Source: Anaerobaca lacustris
GTDB lineage: Bacteria > Planctomycetota > Phycisphaerae > Sedimentisphaerales > Anaerobacaceae
Reading direction: 5' to 3'
Length of the DNA stretch: 64,000 bases
Assembly (NCBI RefSeq): GCF_030012215.1
Contig: NZ_JASCXX010000028.1
Location: 1 to 64,000, forward strand
The notes beneath the pieces were generated by a model. That model ran no database searches. It was not told where the DNA came from and worked only from the letters and a program-made list of their open reading frames with translations. The position numbers and the translations under genes are program-made. Positions within the stretch are counted from its first letter, which is position 1, and each line of letters starts with the position of its first letter. Below, piece after piece: positions 1-7,634 of this stretch.

Positions 1-49
1 GCAGTCGAGGGGTCTGGCCATAGCCGGGACGCCCGCTCGGTTCGCAGCC

Positions 50-77
50 GGATCCCTCGGCTGCGCTCGGGATGACC
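50..77. repeat. Intergenic repeat-like imperfect hairpin
   Basis: A short stretch reading CCCTCGGCTGCGCTCGGGAT lies in the non-coding start of the window. It has weak inverted symmetry (TCCC and GGGA at the ends) and resembles dispersed intergenic repeats of the CTCGGCTGCGCTCGGGATGAC type that I recall from many bacterial genomes. Only one copy is visible here, so calling it a repeat rests on memory rather than on a second copy. Confidence 0.25.
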
Positions 78-154
78 ATGTCGCGGTCGAGTGCAATTCG
101 CGGTCGAGAGGTCCATTGGATCGTCAACCATCGTGTCTGTTCCACGAGTACGCG

Positions 155-1039
155 TCAGTAGTCTTTGCAGTCTCTCATCCATTCGGGCCAGTCCTCGGGT
201 TGGACACCGCCGGCCTTGGTCCAGGGGTTTGCCCGGTCGAAGTCGGACGCCCATCGAAGCGTCCAAAGTTCCTTGAGGCCCACTTTGCGGACGGACCAGT
301 CGAGGAAGATGGCGTTGATCTCTTTGCCGTGCCGATCCATGAGGAACATATTCATGCCCCCACCCCCGCCGCGACCTGAGAGGGCGAGGGGGCGCGGAAA
401 AGACATGCTTCGCTCGGTCATCGGCTTGGTCGCATCCAACATGACGGGGATGCTCGCGTGGTCTCGTAGCGACAGGGTGCTGAAGCTGGACGTTCGCATG
501 AACGGCATCAAGGGGAAGGGATCGATGCGAAACCTGCAGAACAGACTGTGGTTGTACCCGTAACTGCCCACGAACGGCGGCTCCGGCGTGAGGATCTGCC
601 AGGCGTCGGTGGACGAACCGACCTCCCCGGTGAGCTGCCACGCAGCTTTGTCCGACGAAAACGAGACCCGGAACGTGCCGCGAGACGCAGGCTGGGTGGC
701 CATGGGGCACAGGGCGATCCGCCTTGTGTGGAAGCCATGGAACGCCGCATGGTTTCCGTTGGGATCGCTGTCGCCGACCAACGTCCCGCGTAACATCCAC
801 AGGCCCAAGTTGCCGCCCATATCGGAGGGAAGGCAGCCATCATGGGCCTGGGTGTAGGCGGCCAGCGTCATGGCCCACTGCCGCAGGTTGGACTGGCACA
901 GCACGGTCCGGGCCTGGTTCCGCGCCCCCTGGAACGCCGGGATCGCCAGCCCCAGCAGCAGCGCAATCACCGCAATGACGACCAATAACTCGACCAGTGT
1001 GAATGCCCGCTCGATTCCGCTTCGCTTTCTCTCGCTCAT
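155..1039 (-). CDS. Prepilin-type N-terminal cleavage/methylation domain protein
   Basis: This 294-residue protein begins with a short basic leader and the class III signal RAFTLVELLVVIAV, in which cleavage is expected after Ala12 (Gly is more usual) and Glu17 supplies the conserved Glu5 of mature pilins. One hydrophobic helix follows, then a soluble domain with paired cysteines. Near the C-terminus is NAIFLDWSVRKVG, a variant of the H-x9-DG block found in planctomycete pseudopilin-like proteins, followed by a WTLRW and WPEWMRD tail typical of that group. Such proteins are processed by a prepilin peptidase and sit at the inner membrane or cell surface; their individual roles are mostly unknown. 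The gene stands alone on the minus strand, and AAGGAC lies upstream of the ATG. Confidence 0.85.
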   Translation of the reverse strand: MSERKRSGIERAFTLVELLVVIAVIALLLGLAIPAFQGARNQARTVLCQSNLRQWAMTLAAYTQAHDGCLPSDMGGNLGLWMLRGTLVGDSDPNGNHAAFHGFHTRRIALCPMATQPASRGTFRVSFSSDKAAWQLTGEVGSSTDAWQILTPEPPFVGSYGYNHSLFCRFRIDPFPLMPFMRTSSFSTLSLRDHASIPVMLDATKPMTERSMSFPRPLALSGRGGGGGMNMFLMDRHGKEINAIFLDWSVRKVGLKELWTLRWASDFDRANPWTKAGGVQPEDWPEWMRDCKDY

Positions 1040-1373
1040 GGCTTTCGCCGTCCTTCCGGCACCAAAGAATTCTGGTGCCCATACCGCCCCCCGCTCTCAG
1101 GGGCGCCCACCACCTATCTGCCATTATCGCCCCGGCGGCGGACGTGTCAAGCGAAAAACCGATGCGATCGCGTGCACCCAACAGGCGGGTGTCTGCGCAG
1201 AGTTCCGAGCAAGGCCATTTGCCAAGGGTGGCAGCCTCAAGCTCGCAGGGCTTGGGGATGGCGGCCGGGCCGTGCAGATTCGCTGGGGCGACCCATTGCC
1301 AATCGGGACGTCACATCGCATAATGCGGCAGGCCAGGGACCTTCGGCCTCGGTCAATCGGACGCTTGTAGGAG
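1040..1373. other. Intergenic stretch without a recognisable gene
   Basis: These 334 bases separate the divergent prepilin-like and carbonic-anhydrase-like genes. They must hold both promoters, but I could not pick convincing -35/-10 pairs. No RNA gene or strong hairpin stands out, and the open frames crossing the stretch look like GC-driven shadows. Confidence 0.5.
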
Positions 1374-1766
1374 ATGGGAATGTCGTTCTGTACCGCGATC
1401 AACTGCATGGACGGGCGGACCCAGTTGCCCGTCAACGAGTACCTCCGCCACCAGCTCGGCGTCACGTACGTGGACACGGTGACCGAGCCGGGCCCGGTTC
1501 GCATTCTGGCCGACGAGCCGGACTCCGAGTCGGCCCGGGCCATCCTCCGCCGGGTGGACATCTCCACGAGCAAACACGACTCGCACTGCGTGGCGATCGT
1601 GGCGCACGAAGACTGTGCCGGCGACCCGGTCTGCGAAGAAATCCAGCGAGAGCAACTGGACCGGGCCGTGCGTTTTGTCGCAGCCCGCTATCCTTCGGTC
1701 CGCGTACTCGGGCTCTGGGTGGACGCCCACGGGACCGTCAGCCAGATCTTTTCGACGCCGTCCTGA
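1374..1766 (+). CDS. Mini beta-carbonic-anhydrase-like protein
   Basis: This 130-residue cytosolic protein has no signal peptide. It carries the zinc-site pattern of beta-carbonic anhydrases: Cys11-x-Asp13-x-Arg15 (NCMDGR) and His78-x-x-Cys81 (HEDC), with the usual aliphatic strand before each. True beta-enzymes run to about 180-220 residues, so this is a shortened relative lacking much of the N-terminal arm and C-terminus. Binding of Zn is likely from the ligands; CO2 hydration is only an inference, and a non-enzymatic or different hydrolytic role is possible. It is a single gene, convergent with the sulfatase unit and about 44 bases from it. Confidence 0.6.
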   Translation: MGMSFCTAINCMDGRTQLPVNEYLRHQLGVTYVDTVTEPGPVRILADEPDSESARAILRRVDISTSKHDSHCVAIVAHEDCAGDPVCEEIQREQLDRAVRFVAARYPSVRVLGLWVDAHGTVSQIFSTPS

Positions 1767-1810
1767 TCGCTGTCGCCGCCGGCCTCGCGACGGCCCGGCG
1801 TGTCACGGAC

Positions 1811-3421
1811 TCAGCCGGACGGCGGCAGGAAGCTGCGCGCCAGCTCATCGCTGTCGCCGTAGCGCGCCCGCAGTTCGGCCAGTTCGGCCTTGAGACGCTT
1901 GACCAGCCGCGTGTACTTCGGATCGTCGTAGAGGTTGTCCCATTCGTGCGGGTCGTTGCGCAGGTCGTACAGCTCCCAGGCGTCGATGTCGTAGTAGAAA
2001 TGGATCAGCTTGTACCGCTCGGTCCGGATGCCGTAATGGCGCTTGACCTGATGGACGGCGGGGTACTCGTAGTAGTGGTAGTACATCGCCTTTCGCCAGT
2101 TCGCCGGCCGGCGGCCCCGGAGGATCGGCACGAAGCTCTCGCCCTGGATATCGGCGGGGACGGCCGCTCCGGCCGCGTCCAGGAACGTCGCGGCAAAGTC
2201 CAGGTTCAGCACCATCGCGTCGGAAACGGCACCCCGGCGAACCTGTTGCGGCCAGCGGATCAGCAGCGGCATGCGCAAGGACTCCTCGTACATGAACCGC
2301 TTGTCGTACCAGCCCTGGTCGCCGAGGTAGAAGCCCTGGTCGGAGGTATAGACGACGATGGTGTTGTCCGCCAGGCCGGTTTCTTCGAGGGTGTCGAGCA
2401 AACGCCCGACGCCCTCGTCCACCGCCTCGACGGAGCCGAGATAGTCGTGCATGTAGCGCTGGTACTTCCAGCGAACCACGTCGTCGTCGGTGAGCTTGCC
2501 GGCCTGCATCTGCTCGACGAACGCATGGTTCTCCGGCTCGTAGTGCGCGTCCCACTGTTGCCGCTGCGCCGGAGTCATCCGGCTGTATTCGTTGTGCGCG
2601 CCCTGGGAGACGAAATGGTCGGGGAAGAGGTTCTCGCCGCGAAACTTCATGTCGTGGCCCCAGCGGAAATGGTCGCGAACGGACATCTCGCTCTCGGCGC
2701 TGGCGGCCGAGCGCTTGGCGTGATCGGGAAACAGCGTATCGGGCTCCGGAATCGTCCCGTGCTTGTACTTGCCCAGATGGCGCGGCGCGGGCGACCAGCA
2801 GCGGTGCGGCGCCTTGTGCTGGGTGATCAGCAGGAAGGGCTTGGCGCTGTCGCGCCGCTCCTTGAGCCAGTCGATCGACAGGTCGGTGATGATGTCGGTG
2901 CAATAGCCCTCGTACTGCTTTCGCGAGCCGTCCATCTGAATGAAGTCCGGATTGTAGTACGATCCCTGGCCAGGCAGGACCTCCCAGTAGTCAAACCCGG
3001 TCGGGTCGCTGCCGAGGTGCCACTTGCCGATCATGGCGGTCTCATAGCCGGCCTTCTGGAGCAGCTTGGGATAGGTCTGCTGGCTGCCGTCGAACGGCCG
3101 GCCGGCGTAGATGTTGACGATCATCCCGTTGAGATGGCTGTACTTGCCCGTCAAGATGACGGCCCGGCTGGGCGAGCAGATGGAATTGGTGCAGAAGCAG
3201 TTCTCGAATCGCATGCCCTCGCGCGCCAGGCGGTCGATCTGCGGGGTCTTGTTGATCCGGCTGCCGTAGCAACCGACGGCGTGCGAGGCGTGATCGTCGG
3301 TCATGATAAAGACGATGTTGGGCCGCTCGGCCGTCTTCCGTTCGGGCGTCACACGGCAGCCCGCCAGAAGCGAAGCCGTGCACAGTCCACCCATCCTCAG
3401 GAAATCACGTCGGTTCAACAT
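1811..3421 (-). CDS. Tat-exported lipoprotein sulfatase (type I, formylglycine-dependent)
   Basis: This type I sulfatase of 536 residues hydrolyses sulfate esters, probably on glycans. I chose the start MLNRRDFLRMGG because AAAGGA lies 8 bases upstream; an ATG six codons earlier has no such site. The leader is Tat-like (NRRDFL) and ends in a lipobox-like LLAGC. The metal site TDDH (Asp42, Asp43) and the CSPSR motif (Cys82, to be converted to formylglycine) are intact, as is the SDQG motif further on. The C-terminus (WELYDLRNDPHEWDNL) matches the DUF4976 tail of family S1. No sulfatase-maturing enzyme is encoded in the window. It is the last gene of a three-gene minus-strand unit behind PhoD-like and MBL-fold hydrolases. 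The exact substrate cannot be told. Confidence 0.9.
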   Translation of the reverse strand: MLNRRDFLRMGGLCTASLLAGCRVTPERKTAERPNIVFIMTDDHASHAVGCYGSRINKTPQIDRLAREGMRFENCFCTNSICSPSRAVILTGKYSHLNGMIVNIYAGRPFDGSQQTYPKLLQKAGYETAMIGKWHLGSDPTGFDYWEVLPGQGSYYNPDFIQMDGSRKQYEGYCTDIITDLSIDWLKERRDSAKPFLLITQHKAPHRCWSPAPRHLGKYKHGTIPEPDTLFPDHAKRSAASAESEMSVRDHFRWGHDMKFRGENLFPDHFVSQGAHNEYSRMTPAQRQQWDAHYEPENHAFVEQMQAGKLTDDDVVRWKYQRYMHDYLGSVEAVDEGVGRLLDTLEETGLADNTIVVYTSDQGFYLGDQGWYDKRFMYEESLRMPLLIRWPQQVRRGAVSDAMVLNLDFAATFLDAAGAAVPADIQGESFVPILRGRRPANWRKAMYYHYYEYPAVHQVKRHYGIRTERYKLIHFYYDIDAWELYDLRNDPHEWDNLYDDPKYTRLVKRLKAELAELRARYGDSDELARSFLPPSG

Positions 3422-3482
3422 GGCAGCAGTCCTTTCCAAGTTCCAAGTGAGATGCCGGTGGTTCGCGATTGTTCCGGGACCG

Positions 3483-5435
3483 TTACGGCAATCGGACGCC
3501 CAACGGCTCGGCGCCGTCCGGGACGGGTTCGAGCCCTCGGGCGCTCCACTCCGTGGGTCGGCCGCGCCCGGCTTTGACGGTGTAGGCCCCGGCCGCGAAG
3601 ACGGGCGGGCGAAAGCGCCCGCCCTGGATCCGTCGCGTGTAGAGAATTTCGCCGTCCGCTTCGCGCACCACCTGCACGACGGGATCGCTCAGCCCCTGGA
3701 AGTGCAACTCGCGCAGATGGCCGACGGGCTTCCGACCGTCGTTGTCGGCCAGCCGGATCGTGACGGGCCAGCCGGGATACTGGGCCGAGTCGCCCTGCGC
3801 CAGATCGGCGTAGCGCGGCCAGCACTCGAACGTAATAGTACGCGTCGGCTTGCGGAAGCGGATCAGGCCGTAACCGTCGCCGAGGACGGCGCTCGGATCG
3901 CGCTGGTTCTTGCGCATGGTCCCGATGTCGGCAAACTTCGGATTGGCGTAGGCGATCATGGTGATGCGATTGTAGAGGCCGTCGAGATAGTCGCCCGTCC
4001 AAGGCAGCGGGCTGTTCGGAACGGGATCGACGCCGGGCTTCTCATCTTCCGGCCACCACCAGCGCGCGTAGTAGCTGTTGACGATGGCGGGATTGGTGAA
4101 GGCATAGGGGCCATCGCGAAACGCTTCGATGCCGTGCTGCACCACGACGGCCAGATGCTGATCGCCGCAGAGGTGACAGGCCAGCGCCCGGCGCAGCGCC
4201 GCCAGGGCCCGGTTGCGTCCGGTCTGCGGCCAGCCGTTGCAGTCGAGATCGGCCAGCAGGCGATTCTCTTTCGAGCCGTGCAGGTGCACCGCGCCGCAGA
4301 AGGCGGTCTGCGACAGCGCCGCTTTCATCACCGCCCCTGTCCAGTCCTGCCCCCAGTCGTCGAGGAACGTCAGTTGCCGGTCGCCGAGGAGTTTCAGTCC
4401 GGGCAGATCGATCTTGTGGGGATCGTAACCGACCTCGCGGATATGGTCGGGACGCGGGCCCATCTGGGGGATCTTGCCCTTGGGCCCGCTCTTGAACTGG
4501 CGGTCGGCGAGGATGGCGAAATCGACGCCGCCGATCCGCAGTCGCGTGAAGTAGACCGAGATGTTCTGCTCGACGGGGCGAGGATCGACCGGATCGGGCA
4601 GGTGCCAGGTCTGGCAGCGATGGACCATGTGGATGTACTCGGCGGGATAGTAGTAGCCGCCGGAATCGCCGGCCGTCGAGTCGGCCACGATGCCGCTCTC
4701 GCCCCAGATGTTGCCCTGGCCGATGTCGTGGTCGTCGGGGATGGTCACCACGGGTCGGTCCTTGATGACGTCGCGGAAATGGTGCCCCCAGAGCAGCCAG
4801 GCCGCCGTGTGCTCGGTGTGATCGTAGCTCTGGTCGCCCGCGAAGAACAGCAGGTCGGGGTCCTGGGCCTTGAGCTTCTCGACGATCTCGCGTCGCTCGC
4901 CGCGGTCGGCGTTGGAGCTGCACGACAGCGAGCCGACGACGATGGTGTCCTTGTCCTTCGGGTCCTTGCGGATGAGACCTTCGAACGCGGCGCGGTCGCC
5001 GTGGCGAACGCGGTACGGCACGTCTTGGCTGGCGTCCCAGGGCTCGATTCGGAAATGGGCGGACCAGCCGGGGTAGACCACGGGGGCCTTGGCCACCTCC
5101 TGCCAGCGATCATCCCGCTGGAATTCGAGTCGCACCTCTCGCGGCTCATCGGGCCGGAGCGGGTAGAGCTGCGCGCTGATCTTCAGGACGCCGGCCTCGT
5201 GCGTATAGAGGGCGAAGCCGACCACCTGGTCGCGCGGGACCCGCACGAAGCGTTCGAGGAACGTCTTGGCTTCGCGGCCCCAGATGTCGGCCCGGCTGGC
5301 CAGATCGAGACGGGCCCCGCGGTCGCCGGGAAATGGCTCGTCGGCCGCACCGACCAGAGCCGTCAGCGACGACGAGAAGCTGAGCAGAAATACCGTGGTG
5401 ATGACGATGCGTGTTGTCGTGTGGTGTGCCTTCAT
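3483..5435 (-). CDS. PhoD-like alkaline phosphatase/phosphodiesterase, secreted
   Basis: This metallophosphatase of the PhoD class has 650 residues and an N-terminal signal peptide ending near GAADEP. After an N-terminal beta-sandwich-like section comes the metallophosphoesterase core: VGSLSCSSNAD, LFFAGDQSYDH and TIPDDHDIGQGN, which supply the clustered Asp/His/Asn metal ligands. A later CGDQHLAV block continues the site. PhoD enzymes release phosphate from phosphodiesters such as teichoic acids or nucleic acids outside the cytoplasm; the substrate here is unknown. A GGGAG site 9 bases before the ATG supports the start. The gene lies 45 bases after the MBL-fold gene and 61 bases before the sulfatase, which suggests one transcript. 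Confidence 0.85.
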   Translation of the reverse strand: MKAHHTTTRIVITTVFLLSFSSSLTALVGAADEPFPGDRGARLDLASRADIWGREAKTFLERFVRVPRDQVVGFALYTHEAGVLKISAQLYPLRPDEPREVRLEFQRDDRWQEVAKAPVVYPGWSAHFRIEPWDASQDVPYRVRHGDRAAFEGLIRKDPKDKDTIVVGSLSCSSNADRGERREIVEKLKAQDPDLLFFAGDQSYDHTEHTAAWLLWGHHFRDVIKDRPVVTIPDDHDIGQGNIWGESGIVADSTAGDSGGYYYPAEYIHMVHRCQTWHLPDPVDPRPVEQNISVYFTRLRIGGVDFAILADRQFKSGPKGKIPQMGPRPDHIREVGYDPHKIDLPGLKLLGDRQLTFLDDWGQDWTGAVMKAALSQTAFCGAVHLHGSKENRLLADLDCNGWPQTGRNRALAALRRALACHLCGDQHLAVVVQHGIEAFRDGPYAFTNPAIVNSYYARWWWPEDEKPGVDPVPNSPLPWTGDYLDGLYNRITMIAYANPKFADIGTMRKNQRDPSAVLGDGYGLIRFRKPTRTITFECWPRYADLAQGDSAQYPGWPVTIRLADNDGRKPVGHLRELHFQGLSDPVVQVVREADGEILYTRRIQGGRFRPPVFAAGAYTVKAGRGRPTEWSARGLEPVPDGAEPLGVRLP

Positions 5436-5480
5436 GTTCGGGTCTCCCGTACAATACAGCGGTTTGGCGCGTCGGCCTGC

Positions 5481-6311
5481 CTACCGCTGTCGTTCGTTGT
5501 ATTGCCGGCACAGTTCGACCGTGTGACGCACCAGGGCCAGGTCCCCCCAGGCGCCGTGACCGGGCACGACGAGGCGGGCATCGGGGTAGCGCGCCAGCAG
5601 CTTGTGGGCCGAAGCGGGCCAGGCGGCCATGTCGGCGTCGCCCGTGAAGCCCGGGCCGCGAGCCGCCAGCGCCTTGACCATGCAGCCGCCGAACAACAGG
5701 CGGCGATTCCGGAAGTAGACGACGACGTTGTCGATCGTGTGGGACGGGCCGGGGAAGTGGACCTCCACCGTCTCGGGACCGACCTTCAGCATCAGGCCGT
5801 CGGCCAAGGGGTAGAGCCGATTGGGGGCGACGAGCTTCTGGTGAACGAGGATGTCACGATACTTCTCGTTCTCCGGCCGCTCGAAATACGGCAGCACCTT
5901 CCGGACGGTCTCGGCCCAGCACTCGGCGATGAGTCGCGGCGTGAGGTCCGAGCCATAGCACGGGACCCCCTGGGCGAGCAGATAGCCGTTGCCGCCAAGG
6001 TTGTCGTTGTGAAAGCCTGTGTTGATCTGGATGACGTTCGGATCGGCAAAGGTCCGGGCGAGCCACTCGTGGACCAGCCGCGTCGCGTCTTCGGTGCACG
6101 GCGTATCGACCCAGACGAATCGCCGCTCGACGCACTGCACCAGCAGGCTGTTGTTGCCGCCGGCGAACCGGTGGACCACCATCCACGCACCCGGCTCGAT
6201 CGGCCGGAGTTGCACCTCGTCGCTCAGTACGATCGGCTCGCCCGCCACGCACCAGCCGGCCGACATCATGAGGCCAACGAACGCCACACAACAAATCCTG
6301 ACAGACTTCAT
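5481..6311 (-). CDS. Secreted MBL-fold (subclass B1-like) metallohydrolase
   Basis: This MBL-fold protein has 276 residues and a signal peptide starting MKSVRICC. AAAGGTGG precedes that ATG, which I prefer over an upstream one. It aligns by eye with subclass B1 metallo-beta-lactamases: GFHNDNLGG at the HxHxD position, a PSHTIDNVVVY His (H196 type), LLFGGCMVK with the B1 Cys (C221 type), and VVPGHGAWGD (H263 type). The first His of HxHxD is Gly, so the Zn1 site is incomplete while the Asp-Cys-His site is kept. Beta-lactam hydrolysis should therefore not be assumed; another ester or amide substrate is possible. First gene of the unit with the PhoD-like phosphatase and the sulfatase. Confidence 0.75.
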   Translation of the reverse strand: MKSVRICCVAFVGLMMSAGWCVAGEPIVLSDEVQLRPIEPGAWMVVHRFAGGNNSLLVQCVERRFVWVDTPCTEDATRLVHEWLARTFADPNVIQINTGFHNDNLGGNGYLLAQGVPCYGSDLTPRLIAECWAETVRKVLPYFERPENEKYRDILVHQKLVAPNRLYPLADGLMLKVGPETVEVHFPGPSHTIDNVVVYFRNRRLLFGGCMVKALAARGPGFTGDADMAAWPASAHKLLARYPDARLVVPGHGAWGDLALVRHTVELCRQYNERQR

Positions 6312-6751
6312 ATGAGCCACCTTTCCCATCCAGGGGCGGTCGGTCATCGCCCCGGCATCAGCCCCCCACCCGTGGCCTTAGTGGACACTCGGCGGCAGCC
6401 TTCTGCAACGCCAAAAGTGACGATCTGCGAGAAAAATCCGCTGCGCAGCTCGCCGGAGACAAGGTCCGAAAACCTCCGGCGCAAAGGGTGGGCCGGTCTC
6501 TTTCAGACGGCGCGGTGCGGCGGTTTCGGTCTCGCACGTTTTGGCCCAAACAGCATTCATTGACTTGCATTTGGCCGGCTTCATGCCATAATGGTCGTAT
6601 TGGAGCGGACCGGCCGCCGTCCCTCAGTCGGCGCAAGAGGCGGCCGGCGCCGTAGCGATGCTTGATGAGAGACCGCGATGACAGTGGAATCGCAACGCAT
6701 CCCGATGTGCATCCAGGGTGCCGCGCGAGGCCGATTGCCTGGAGGTGAGCC
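6312..6751. other. Divergent intergenic region
   Basis: These 440 bases separate the minus-strand hydrolase unit from two small plus-strand membrane-protein genes. One plausible plus-strand promoter is described separately. No RNA gene was recognised, and the open frames covering the region lack ribosome-binding sites and family-like sequence. Confidence 0.5.
6565..6592 (+). promoter_or_regulatory. Possible sigma-70-type promoter
   Basis: TTGCAT and CATAAT are separated by 16 bases, in a locally AT-richer stretch upstream of the small membrane-protein gene that starts at 6752. The leader would be about 150 bases. This is a motif reading only. Confidence 0.3.
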
Positions 6752-7219
6752 ATGAGAACGATCCGTACCCGAACCGGCATCATCATAATCGTCGCGTTCG
6801 CCACAGTGGCCTTCAGTGTTTCGTTCGCCCTGTCGAGGCTGCCCCGGAAGAGCGAATGGGAGCGGTTCCGCGTCGAATATCCGGAACGGGCGATCCGAGC
6901 CAATCTGCGGCAGGTGGCCCTGGCCGCCAGCGTATACCTGAGGAGCCACCGCGCCGACGAGGTCACGTACGCCGACCTGCTGCGTGATGGCCGGGTCATC
7001 GACCGGCCCATCAAGCCGATATTGGGCGAGGATTACCACACCATCCGCCTGCCTCGAACCGCTTCCAAAGTCGATGTCGTGACGAAGGACGGCCAGACCA
7101 TCACCTGCGAGTTTGGGACCCTGGGGATCGGCAGCATCGGCCTCAGTCCCGTCGGCCTCCCGCCGGAGGACGATTTCAATATCCATCGCAATACGAACCG
7201 AGACCACCACGACCCTTGA
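6752..7219 (+). CDS. Small membrane-anchored protein of unknown function
   Basis: I do not recognise this 155-residue protein. Its N-terminus is basic (MRTIRTRTG) and followed by one hydrophobic helix, so it is probably anchored in the inner membrane with the rest outside. The soluble part has an alpha-helical start (RANLRQVALAASVYLRSHR) and a beta-rich end, and finishes in a His/Asp/Arg-rich tail. A strong GGAGGTGAG site lies just before the ATG, which supports expression. Its stop overlaps a possible TTG start of the next gene, so the two are probably co-transcribed. Confidence 0.6.
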   Translation: MRTIRTRTGIIIIVAFATVAFSVSFALSRLPRKSEWERFRVEYPERAIRANLRQVALAASVYLRSHRADEVTYADLLRDGRVIDRPIKPILGEDYHTIRLPRTASKVDVVTKDGQTITCEFGTLGIGSIGLSPVGLPPEDDFNIHRNTNRDHHDP

Positions 7220-7245
7220 TCGCGGCGCTGCGGCCCGATTGTGCC

Positions 7246-7620
7246 ATGACGCGAATCCAGTCCATCCAGGACATCCCGGCGCAACTGCGGGGCAACTGGC
7301 CCGGCTATCTCGCACAGTACTGGATCTTTCTGGTCCTGTTGGCGCTGGCGGCCATCGCGGACATGCTGTCCACCGTCTTCTTCATGGCGATCGACGGCCC
7401 GGAGGCCGAGAGCCATCCCGTCATCCGACTGATCTCCGTCGTCCTGGGCCCCGTGCTGGGCCCGGTCATCGGAAAGCTCAGCCAGGTGGCGGCGGCCGTC
7501 GTTTTGACCGTGTACCTGCGCCGCTGGGCAATCTACATCTTCGTTGCCGTCATTATCCTGTACGCGTGGGCAGCGGTGTACAACGTCGTCGCCACCCCGC
7601 TGCTGCTGCCGGTCCACTGA
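7246..7620 (+). CDS. Integral membrane protein, DUF5658-like
   Basis: This 124-residue protein has three to four hydrophobic segments: YWIFLVLLALAAIADMLSTV, a Gly/Pro-rich second segment (VVLGPVLGPVIGKL), and two closely spaced C-terminal helices. The arrangement ADMLSTVFFM, an acidic loop ending in E-S-H-P, then a helix resembles DUF5658 membrane proteins, which have no established function. I took the ATG at 7246; a TTG at 7216 that overlaps the preceding stop would add ten residues. It follows the small membrane-anchored protein directly and converges on the beta-helix gene. Confidence 0.55.
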   Translation: MTRIQSIQDIPAQLRGNWPGYLAQYWIFLVLLALAAIADMLSTVFFMAIDGPEAESHPVIRLISVVLGPVLGPVIGKLSQVAAAVVLTVYLRRWAIYIFVAVIILYAWAAVYNVVATPLLLPVH

Positions 7621-7634
7621 CGCATCGCACGCGG

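Noticed and set aside
5481-6311. Reading the MBL-fold gene as an antibiotic-resistance beta-lactamase
   Set aside because: The first zinc His is Gly and the context is phosphatase and sulfatase; fold similarity alone does not support resistance.
1172-6563. Two very long plus-strand open frames (about 800 and 1,080 codons) opposite the sulfatase, PhoD-like and MBL-fold genes
   Set aside because: They mirror real minus-strand genes in a GC-rich genome, have no ribosome-binding sites and show low-complexity Val/Arg/Asp-rich translation without family motifs.
6378-6584. A 68-codon minus-strand frame upstream of the MBL-fold gene
   Set aside because: No ribosome site, no homologous motif, and it overlaps the best promoter candidate.
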